8,740 nucleotides of DNA from Erysipelothrix sp. (GTDB lineage: Bacteria; Bacillota_I; Bacilli_A; Erysipelotrichales; Erysipelotrichaceae): the NCBI GenBank assembly GCA_012511085.1, contig JAAZGU010000220.1, positions 1-8,740 of the forward strand, written 5' to 3'. Under the pieces are notes generated by a model. It was not told the DNA's origin, ran no database searches, and worked only from the letters and a program-made list of their open reading frames with translations. This document shows, in pieces, positions 1 through 5,230 of this stretch (its first letter is position 1; the number at the start of each line of letters is the position of its first letter). A program made the translations under genes and the position numbers.

Positions 1-432
1 ATGATTGCTTTGGATGTGAGTGTTCCGCCATTTAAACTTAATGAATCACAAATCGAAGCACTGCAAGCGCAACCCAAGCACGAACTAGCGCTTGAAATTG
101 ATATTGCATACACGCCCATTATGATGGAACAAAAAGTAGGACATCGTCAAGGGGTGATTCGTGTGCTTGTTTTAGCAAATCATCACCAAAAAGAAGTTTA
201 TTATCAAAAGCTTGTCACCTTAAGTGATGATGGGTTTGTGATGTTGATTGATCAACTTGTGGAATACATTAAAACACACGGAATTCCTAAGCAGCTTATT
301 GTACGAGATGATATAACATATTCATTGCTGCAAGCATTCAATCAGCATTTTGATATCGAAATCATTAAGAAGGCACAAATGCCAACCATAGACCATTTTG
401 TGAGTGAATTTATTTTACAATCTTTCCATTAA
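1..432 (+). CDS. DUF6930-like hypothetical protein, probably 5'-truncated by the window edge
   Basis: The open frame runs from base 1 to a TAA at 430-432 (143 residues). The ATG at base 1 may be an internal Met, since no upstream sequence or ribosome-binding site can be inspected. There is no signal peptide or membrane segment. The middle has a pattern I associate with DUF6930-type domains: an acidic strand (ALEIDIAY), a beta strand (GVIRVLVLAN), a helix, then 'GIPKQLIVRDDITYSLL' and a closing strand-helix with 'AQMPTIDHF'. Proteins of that family are usually longer and have no established biochemical role, so this is probably the C-terminal domain of a larger protein. It converges on kbl with only 14 bases between the stops. 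The family match is from memory and moderate. The reading frame itself is convincing because nothing competes with it and it ends at a terminator. Confidence 0.6.
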   Translation: MIALDVSVPPFKLNESQIEALQAQPKHELALEIDIAYTPIMMEQKVGHRQGVIRVLVLANHHQKEVYYQKLVTLSDDGFVMLIDQLVEYIKTHGIPKQLIVRDDITYSLLQAFNQHFDIEIIKKAQMPTIDHFVSEFILQSFH

Positions 433-455
433 AAAATCCTGAATCATCAGGATTT
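431..455 (-). terminator. Rho-independent terminator of the tdh-kbl operon, possibly bidirectional
   Basis: Perfect 9-bp arms (434-442 AAATCCTGA and 447-455 TCAGGATTT) enclose a 4-base loop. Read on the minus strand the hairpin runs into TTTTTT, a good intrinsic terminator. The kbl TGA stop (447-449) and its last codons lie inside one arm. On the plus strand the 3' tract is only TTTAATAATATT, so termination of the gene at 1-432 would be weaker. Confidence 0.85.
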
Positions 456-1631
456 AATAATATTTAATGCTTGTGCATGTTTAACAAGCATCGTGAGCGC
501 CTTATCGAGGTGCTCTTTTTCATGAACCGCACTAATCATGACGCGGAGTCGAGCTTGTCCCTTTGGCACGGTTGGAAAGACAATCGGTGAAATAAAGACA
601 CCGTCATCCAGCAAGGCTTTTGAAAATGCGATGGTTTTCGCCTCATCGTAAACAAAGATGGGTGTGATGGGGGTTTCGCTATGACCAATGTCAAAGCCAA
701 GCGCTTGCGCTTGTGCTTTGAAGTAATTAGCATTCTCCCACAACTTATCAGTATAGGCTGTTGATTCTTGTAACATGGTTAAGGCTTCCAATAATGACGC
801 GGCAACTGCAGGTGGTAGCATGGTTGAAAACAACAGCGGTCGTGCTTTGAATGACAAATAGTCTTTAACGATTTGCTTGGTGGCCACGTAGCCACCTACA
901 ACACCCAAAGCTTTGGAGAGGGTACCAATCGTGAAATCCACTTGTCCGCTTAGGTTGAAATGGTCTACGGTACCGCGACCTGATTGACCTAAGACCCCTG
1001 AGCCATGGGCATCGTCCACGTAAACTAAAGCATTGTAAGTTTGCGCGAGTGCCACAATTTCAGGGAGGCGCGCTAAATCACCATCCATGGAGAAGACACC
1101 ATCAGTAATGATTAAACATTGACGATGGTTGTGACGATGTTCCTCTAAGAGTTCTTTTAAGTGATCCATGTCGTTGTGGCGGTACACTTTCTTTTGTGCT
1201 CGACTTAAACGCACACCGTCAATGATGGACGCATGGTTAAGTTGATCAGAAAGAATAAGGTCTTCAGCATCCGTAATCGCGCTGATGACGCCGGCGTTGC
1301 AGTTAAAGCCGGATTGAAACAGCATCACGGCTTCTTCTTGTTTAAATTTCGCAAGTTCTTCTTCAAGTTGTTGGTGGAGTTGCATGTGTCCGGCAATGGT
1401 TTTCACAGCTCCTGCACCAACGCCATAGGTATCAATTGCCGCTTTGGCAGCTTGTTTCAAGCGAGGGTGATTCGCAAAGCCAAGGTAATTATTGGATGAT
1501 AAATTAATCATCTCACGATGATTAATAGTAATAATAGCTTCATTAGGGCTTTGTACGATGGGTATTTCCCGATAGGTTTGATTCGCTTTTAAATGTGCGA
1601 TTTCATCTTCAAAGACTTTGTATTTACTCAT
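447..1631 (-). CDS. kbl: Glycine C-acetyltransferase (2-amino-3-ketobutyrate CoA ligase)
   Basis: Cytoplasmic PLP enzyme of the alpha-oxoamine synthase family. It cleaves 2-amino-3-ketobutyrate with CoA to glycine and acetyl-CoA, the second step of threonine catabolism. At 394 residues it has the usual family length. Visible motifs are NNYLGF near residue 47, the glycine-rich VGAGAVKTIAG stretch (71-81), NHASIIDG with H133 (132-139), TDGVFSMDGD (176-185), VDDAHGSG with D206 and H209, and the PLP-lysine segment TLSKALG with K240. BioF and other family members share the fold and many motifs, but the gene follows tdh by one base, which settles the assignment. The ATG at 1629-1631 is served by GAGGAG lying inside the last codons of tdh, so translation is probably coupled. 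No truncation or missing catalytic residue was seen. Confidence 0.95.
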   Translation of the reverse strand: MSKYKVFEDEIAHLKANQTYREIPIVQSPNEAIITINHREMINLSSNNYLGFANHPRLKQAAKAAIDTYGVGAGAVKTIAGHMQLHQQLEEELAKFKQEEAVMLFQSGFNCNAGVISAITDAEDLILSDQLNHASIIDGVRLSRAQKKVYRHNDMDHLKELLEEHRHNHRQCLIITDGVFSMDGDLARLPEIVALAQTYNALVYVDDAHGSGVLGQSGRGTVDHFNLSGQVDFTIGTLSKALGVVGGYVATKQIVKDYLSFKARPLLFSTMLPPAVAASLLEALTMLQESTAYTDKLWENANYFKAQAQALGFDIGHSETPITPIFVYDEAKTIAFSKALLDDGVFISPIVFPTVPKGQARLRVMISAVHEKEHLDKALTMLVKHAQALNIIKS

Positions 1632-1632
1632 T

Positions 1633-2679
1633 TTAATGCTCCTCTAACATACAGACAACTTTACCACAGTTTCCTGATTCCATCAGTTTGATACCCGCTT
1701 CTAACTGATCAAAAGGAATTTTGTGGGTGACAATTCGATTAAGGTGCAATTGATTGGTGTCAATGAGTTGATTCACTTGATCCCAAGTTTCAAACATATG
1801 GCGTCCCGTGATGCCGACAATCGTAATCCCTTTGAAAACCACTTCGGTCGCCAAATCAACAGACAAAGGTTCATCGGGGACACCAAGCATGGCGTAATGC
1901 CCACCGGCTTTTAAATAATTAAAACCTTCTTTAATGGCGGAAACTTTACCACTCATTTCACAAATAACATCAACACCTTTGCCATTGGTGAGCGCTAGGA
2001 TTCTTGCGGTTACATTTTCTTTTAATGGATTAATGATAGCATCGGCTTCCATTTCTTTTGCTTTTTCGATGCGATAATCATTCACCTCAATGGCATAGAC
2101 AGCCTTGGCTTTATAAGCTTTGGCCACATCAATGGCCATCAATCCAATCGGACCACAACCCACCACCGCCACGGTTTTATTTTTCACATCGGTGGAATTG
2201 ACGGTGTGTACGGCGTTACCAAGTGGTTCTAAAATGCTTAGATACTCAGGTGGTTTACGATAATTAACCTTAATTGCATTTTGAGCTGGGATAGCGATGT
2301 ATTCCGCAAAAGCACCATCAGTATCAACACCTAGGATTTTTGTGTTTTCACAAATGTGCATTTGATTATTTAAACAAAACTCACAGCTGTTGCATACAAG
2401 ATGCGTTTCCGCTGTGATTGTTTCGCCAACAAAGAAACCAGAAACAAACTTACCAACTTCAACGATGCGTCCCACAAATTCATGGCCCATAATTTGCGGT
2501 GGTTTAATGCGATTTTTCGCCCACGCATCCCATTGATAAATATGAACGTCGGTGCCACAAATGGATGTCGCAACGACTTTGACTAACACTTGATCATCGC
2601 CACATGTTGGAATGGGCGCTTCGATAAATTCACCCCCATAGGTAGGGCTTGTCTTAGAAAAGGCTTTCATTGTTTTCAT
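1633..2679 (-). CDS. tdh: L-threonine 3-dehydrogenase (zinc-dependent, NAD+)
   Basis: Medium-chain zinc dehydrogenase of 348 residues, close to the bacterial Tdh length. It oxidises L-threonine to 2-amino-3-ketobutyrate, the substrate of the adjacent Kbl. Catalytic-zinc ligands are visible as SICGTDVH (C41) and GHE (H66, E67), with E151 in 'ILEPLGNAVHTV', a context typical of Tdh. The structural-zinc lobe has C96, C99, C102 and C110. The Rossmann motif GCGPIG spans 174-179, and E198 at the end of the second strand fits NAD rather than NADP. 'WDAWAKNRIKPP' around residues 50-61 is also Tdh-like and argues against a sorbitol or alcohol dehydrogenase. Two ATGs are possible (2677-2679 and 2668-2670). 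The first is chosen because AAAAGGAG lies 8 bases before it. It is the first gene of the tdh-kbl operon and is separated from the next upstream gene by a terminator. Confidence 0.95.
   Translation of the reverse strand: MKTMKAFSKTSPTYGGEFIEAPIPTCGDDQVLVKVVATSICGTDVHIYQWDAWAKNRIKPPQIMGHEFVGRIVEVGKFVSGFFVGETITAETHLVCNSCEFCLNNQMHICENTKILGVDTDGAFAEYIAIPAQNAIKVNYRKPPEYLSILEPLGNAVHTVNSTDVKNKTVAVVGCGPIGLMAIDVAKAYKAKAVYAIEVNDYRIEKAKEMEADAIINPLKENVTARILALTNGKGVDVICEMSGKVSAIKEGFNYLKAGGHYAMLGVPDEPLSVDLATEVVFKGITIVGITGRHMFETWDQVNQLIDTNQLHLNRIVTHKIPFDQLEAGIKLMESGNCGKVVCMLEEH
1639..1644 (-). promoter_or_regulatory. Ribosome-binding site of kbl inside the tdh C-terminus
   Basis: On the minus strand GAGGAG, 7 bases before the kbl ATG, also encodes the two Glu residues near the end of Tdh. 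Terminating ribosomes reach the site just as kbl begins, which suits translational coupling of the two enzymes. Confidence 0.75.
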
Positions 2680-2700
2680 TGTTTGTACTCCTTTTACGAT

Positions 2701-2734
2701 ATCATTTTATCATATAAAAGTGTTTCCAAAACAA
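2701..2734 (-). promoter_or_regulatory. Probable promoter region of tdh-kbl
   Basis: This AT-rich spacer lies between the preceding terminator and the tdh ribosome-binding site (AAAAGGAG, revcomp of 2688-2695). Several -10-like hexamers overlap on the minus strand: TATGAT (2709-2714), TAAAAT (2704-2709) and AATGAT (2701-2706). The only pair with standard 17-base spacing is TTGGAA (2724-2729) with AATGAT. TTGTTT (2729-2734) with TAAAAT would need 19. A promoter is expected here because a terminator lies just upstream, but the exact boxes are uncertain. Confidence 0.4.
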
Positions 2735-2735
2735 G

Positions 2736-2758
2736 AAAAAAACTCCCGTAGGAGTTTT
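2736..2758 (-). terminator. Rho-independent terminator of the reductase operon, UACG tetraloop
   Basis: On the minus strand the arms AAAACTCC and GGAGTTTT (2751-2758 and 2739-2746) enclose a 4-base loop and run into a T tract (complement of 2736-2742). The RNA loop is C(UACG)G, a member of the very stable UNCG tetraloop class. The stop codon of the upstream gene (2757-2759) sits at its base. It separates the reductase operon from tdh. Confidence 0.9.
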
Positions 2759-3404
2759 AAGCAATTGATTCCATGATTTTAATGAATTCTTCGATTGGTT
2801 GGTTGCCCACCAGTTCATGGGTGTCATTAATGACGATTTTTGGAACACCCGTCACATTGTGCTTGGTTGAAAGCTCCATGAAGGTTTGTGCTTCAATCAT
2901 TTCACCTTCGATGTTCTTATTTAACATCGCCAGTTTGTGCGCGTTATGCACGGCACCTGGGCAGTGTGGACAACTTAAGGTTACGAACACTTTGATGTTG
3001 ATTGGTTGATCAATCTTTTCAATGCGTTCCAGTAATTCTGCCGGTAATGCTTGGTTAACACCAGACATTTCAAGCAGAGCAGGAATGAATGAATTGATTT
3101 CATGTCCTGCTGGAATGCCGTTAAATTTGACACCGTGGTATTCTTGTTTGTGATCTAAAATCACAAAACTTGGCACCATTTCGATGTTGTACTTAGCGAC
3201 ATCGTCAAGATCTTTTTCAAAATCTTTTTCAACAAGGTGGATTTTATCACTCAGTTCTTCAACTTCACTTAACAACCCTCTTGTTTCTGCGCAGGTGTTG
3301 CATGTCCCTGCTTTTGTAAATAACACCATGGTTACGTCATTAACCATGCTACTGAAGATCTCTCTTAGTTGATCTTGGATTTCTTTGTTCATCAATTTTT
3401 CCAT
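2757..3404 (-). CDS. Two-domain thioredoxin-fold protein (protein disulfide oxidoreductase / AhpF N-terminal domain type)
   Basis: 215 residues forming two tandem thioredoxin folds. The first carries C35-N-T-C38 and a cis-proline at P78 (MVPSF). The second carries C145-P-H-C148 and a cis-proline at P188 (GVPKI). This layout matches PDO or glutaredoxin-like proteins and the N-terminal domain of AhpF. AhpF has lost the first cysteine pair, whereas both are intact here. No signal peptide is seen, so it should act in the cytoplasm, passing electrons from the flavoprotein encoded 18 bases upstream to a peroxiredoxin or to protein disulfides. The final acceptor is not in this window. The ATG at 3402-3404 is chosen because AAGGAGG (3413-3419) lies 8 bases before it. 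A second in-frame ATG four codons later has worse spacing. It is the last gene of the operon and is followed at once by a terminator. Confidence 0.88.
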   Translation of the reverse strand: MEKLMNKEIQDQLREIFSSMVNDVTMVLFTKAGTCNTCAETRGLLSEVEELSDKIHLVEKDFEKDLDDVAKYNIEMVPSFVILDHKQEYHGVKFNGIPAGHEINSFIPALLEMSGVNQALPAELLERIEKIDQPINIKVFVTLSCPHCPGAVHNAHKLAMLNKNIEGEMIEAQTFMELSTKHNVTGVPKIVINDTHELVGNQPIEEFIKIMESIA

Positions 3405-3422
3405 TGTGATATCCTCCTTGTT

Positions 3423-4400
3423 TTAAAAATGATGATTAATATAATCATTCGCATTAAGTGCAGCTTTGGCACCATCGGCGACTGATACAATAATTTGTTT
3501 ATACATCGCATCACTGACATCACCAGCACTGAAGCAGCCTTCAATGTTGGTCATTTGTCGGTTATCGACCATGACTTCATTGAATTCATTGAGTGCGACA
3601 AAGTCTTGCACGAGCCCACTGTTAGGGATGTTGCCGATTTCAATGAAGATGCCATCCGCATGAATGGTACGCGATTGATTTGTTTCTTTATCAAGCACCA
3701 CCACACCGTTCATCATCACATCACCAGTAATCTCTAAGATTTGTGTTTGTTTAAACACGGTGATGTTGTCGTTGGCAAACATGCGATCTAATAAAATCTT
3801 ATCCGCACGAAACTCACTGCGATGCACAACGATGACATCTTTTGCCCATTTGGCAACATCGATGGCAGCTTCGACTGCCGAGTTGCCACCACCGGCAATG
3901 ATGACCGTTTTATCTTTGAAAAGTGGTGCATCACAAATGGCACAATAGGCAACGCCTTTGTTGGTGAATTCAGATTCACCTTTGACTTCAAGTTTGCGTG
4001 GGTTTGACCCGGTCGCAATCAACAATGTTTTCGCTTTGTATGTATGCCCATCGGATGCCTTAACTTCAAATAAACCATTCGCTTTTTGAATCGCAGTGGC
4101 ACTGATTCCCACAGTAACGTGGGCGTTGAGTTCCACCACATGCTCATAAAACTTGTCCCCCAATTGTTCGCCCCCAATCTCACTAATTCCTAGATAATTG
4201 TCGACGATGGAAGTATTTAGTAATTGACCACCAATGTTGGCAGCGATGATACCTGTTGTTAGGCCTTTACGCAAAGCATAAAGAGCGCTGCTTAAAGCGG
4301 CTGGCCCACCACCAACAATCAAATGATCATAAACCAAATCATGTTGAAGTTGCGGTGCACTTTTCTTTGTTAAAGTATCAAAACTAAAATTTAAACTCAT
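3423..4400 (-). CDS. Thioredoxin reductase-like / AhpF-like FAD disulfide oxidoreductase
   Basis: 325-residue flavoprotein of the TrxB/AhpF family that moves electrons from a nicotinamide cofactor through FAD to the adjacent thioredoxin-fold partner. Motifs in order are FAD-binding GGGPAA (30-35), GGQLL near 57, ATGSNPRKL (129-137), the redox centre C153-A-I-C156-D, nucleotide-binding GGGNSAVEAA (170-179), and the second FAD motif SAGD (291-294). The tail YKQIIVSVADGAKAAL resembles AhpF more than classical TrxB. About 22 residues precede the first strand (YDHLIVGGG), longer than in standard TrxB. The TrxB NADP loop HRRxxxxR is shortened here to HRSEFR (193-198). An upstream TTG at 4416-4418 could lengthen the frame by six codons, but it falls at the predicted transcription start. 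AAGGAG (4409-4414) lies 8 bases before the ATG at 4398-4400, so that ATG is the start. I give no symbol because trxB versus a split ahpF is undecided. Confidence 0.9.
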   Translation of the reverse strand: MSLNFSFDTLTKKSAPQLQHDLVYDHLIVGGGPAALSSALYALRKGLTTGIIAANIGGQLLNTSIVDNYLGISEIGGEQLGDKFYEHVVELNAHVTVGISATAIQKANGLFEVKASDGHTYKAKTLLIATGSNPRKLEVKGESEFTNKGVAYCAICDAPLFKDKTVIIAGGGNSAVEAAIDVAKWAKDVIVVHRSEFRADKILLDRMFANDNITVFKQTQILEITGDVMMNGVVVLDKETNQSRTIHADGIFIEIGNIPNSGLVQDFVALNEFNEVMVDNRQMTNIEGCFSAGDVSDAMYKQIIVSVADGAKAALNANDYINHHF

Positions 4401-4423
4401 CTTTTTATCTCCTTCCAACGAGC

Positions 4424-4452
4424 ATTATACAGGGACACATCTTGAATATCAA
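4424..4452 (-). promoter_or_regulatory. Strong sigma-A-type promoter of the reductase operon
   Basis: On the minus strand TTGATA (4447-4452) and a perfect TATAAT (4424-4429) are separated by exactly 17 bases. Transcription should start near 4417, just before the AAGGAG of the reductase gene. The -35 box lies over the stop codon of the RAYT-like gene, and the spacer is almost entirely the repeat at 4432-4447. Confidence 0.8.
4432..4447 (+). repeat. Inverted-repeat copy 1 (REP-like), downstream of the RAYT-like gene
   Basis: The plus strand reads GGGACACATCTTGAAT. It matches the reverse complement of 5178-5193 at 15 of 16 bases. Its 3' part enters a small hairpin, CTTGA-ATA-TCAAG (4441-4453), that covers the RAYT-like stop codon. 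A G-rich head followed by a hairpin recalls REP sequences associated with RAYTs. It occupies the spacer of the reductase promoter. Confidence 0.65.
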
Positions 4453-5138
4453 GTGGCTTGCCCCATGTTTTTAATAATTTTACTAATCGTTGATTCACTA
4501 AGCCCCCCAAACAATTCACCAAGCTGTTTTAACGTACAGTTGCTTTCTTGGCGTAAACGCACGATGCACTGATTACGCAAGGCTTTATCCTGCTTGAGTG
4601 TTTCAAAATCACAGTCGTAAGTATCCATGATTGTTTGACACAACGTCTTTAATTCTTCATCACTTAAGGGTGCTTGATGTTGTTTCTTAAACGTAATTGC
4701 CTGGGTTTTAATGTCACTGATCCAATCAAGATCATGTTTGATGATGTTGTTGATGACACAAAAACTGTTGTAAATGCTGTTGCTTTGTTTGTGGATAGCC
4801 TGGATGTGCGCCAGCACCTCATCTCTATTGTATAAAGGTGTGCTTTTAAAGCGTTGTGGAAACAAGGTGCCTTCGCATTTACGGTAGGCCGTGTAAGATA
4901 TAATCAAACTTTGCATCACTTTTGAAATGGATTGCTTATGCGTGTTGACGATTAATTTAAAGCGGTGTTTGTCCAATAAACAGTAAGCGTAAATATCAAT
5001 AAGGAATTGATTTTGCGCCTGCTTTAAAAGGTCGATGAACACGTTGCGATCATCATTGCTTGTAAAAATTTCATCACTGGAATGCTGTTCGATTAAGAAC
5101 ACGTTCGTTTTTAAAGTTTGTCGCGGCACACGTGCCAT
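4449..5138 (-). CDS. RAYT-like (Transposase_17 / Y1_Tnp) protein with broken HUH motif and C-terminal HTH
   Basis: 229 residues from the ATG at 5136-5138. The order of motifs follows REP-associated tyrosine transposases: start MARVPRQ, beta-strand NVFLIEQ, IFTSNDDRNVFIDLL (24-38), AYCLLDKHRFKLIV (51-64), SYTAYRKCEGTLFPQRFKS (81-99), then a helix resembling the family's 'YIHxNP' segment. In active members the middle motif is NHxH; here it is K57-H58-R59-F60, so the second metal-binding His is lost. The usual N-terminal His-containing strand is also degenerate. Y82 or Y85 lies where the catalytic Tyr is expected. Residues about 186-225 form a probable helix-turn-helix (TLKQLGELFGGLSESTISKII). 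The frame opens from a TTG at 5183, but a strong promoter sits inside that extension, so the ATG is preferred, with GGTGA as a weak ribosome-binding site. It lies just upstream of the reductase operon on the same strand with no terminator between, so read-through is possible. Transposition activity is doubtful. Confidence 0.82.
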   Translation of the reverse strand: MARVPRQTLKTNVFLIEQHSSDEIFTSNDDRNVFIDLLKQAQNQFLIDIYAYCLLDKHRFKLIVNTHKQSISKVMQSLIISYTAYRKCEGTLFPQRFKSTPLYNRDEVLAHIQAIHKQSNSIYNSFCVINNIIKHDLDWISDIKTQAITFKKQHQAPLSDEELKTLCQTIMDTYDCDFETLKQDKALRNQCIVRLRQESNCTLKQLGELFGGLSESTISKIIKNMGQAT

Positions 5139-5154
5139 GTTTATCACCAGTGTG

Positions 5155-5183
5155 ATTATACCACGATGTTTGTCATAATTCAA
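5155..5183 (-). promoter_or_regulatory. Promoter of the RAYT-like gene, extended -10
   Basis: On the minus strand TTGAAT (5178-5183) and TATAAT (5155-5160) are 17 bases apart, and TGG precedes the -10 box to make the extended form TGnTATAAT. Transcription should begin near 5148, about 10 bases before the ATG at 5138. The -35 box lies wholly within repeat copy 2. Confidence 0.8.
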
Positions 5184-5193
5184 GATATGTCCC
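5178..5193 (-). repeat. Inverted-repeat copy 2 (REP-like), upstream of the RAYT-like gene
   Basis: The minus strand reads GGGACATATCTTGAAT, one mismatch from copy 1 at 4432-4447 in the opposite orientation, so the two copies face each other across the gene. Its TTGAAT end is the -35 box of the RAYT-like promoter, and its G-rich end (extended to GGGGGACA) abuts the hflX promoter region. The clear hairpin of copy 1 is not preserved here. Confidence 0.65.
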
Positions 5194-5210
5194 CCTAGGT
5201 TAAAAAACCG

Positions 5211-5219
5211 TGATATGAT
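5211..5219 (+). promoter_or_regulatory. Extended -10 promoter of hflX
   Basis: TGATATGAT (TGn plus TATGAT at 5214-5219) is an extended -10 element. No -35 box is recognisable 17 bases upstream (5191-5196 is CCCCCT). Transcription would start near 5226, about five bases before the hflX ATG. The small inverted repeat GGTT-AAAA-AACC (5198-5209) just upstream could be an operator. Confidence 0.5.
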
Positions 5220-5230
5220 ACAATTAAATC

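Noticed and set aside
1233..1499. Plus-strand open frames inside kbl, tdh, the reductase and the thioredoxin-fold gene
   Set aside because: They lie antisense within well-supported genes, show no recognisable family and lack convincing ribosome-binding sites.
447..1631. BioF (8-amino-7-oxononanoate synthase) as an alternative for kbl
   Set aside because: Family motifs alone are shared, but the one-base linkage to tdh and lack of biotin genes support Kbl.
4149..4160. TGTCCCC motif inside the reductase gene as a third REP-like copy
   Set aside because: Only the G-rich head matches; the ATCTTGAAT part is absent and the segment is ordinary coding sequence.
4416..4418. TTG as start of the reductase gene, adding six residues
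   Set aside because: It overlaps the ribosome-binding site and falls at the predicted transcription start; the ATG at 4398-4400 has AAGGAG at ideal spacing.
4432..5193. Intact insertion sequence with terminal inverted repeats
   Set aside because: No target-site duplication is visible outside the repeats, Y1-type enzymes do not use classical terminal repeats, and both copies overlap promoters that serve resident genes.
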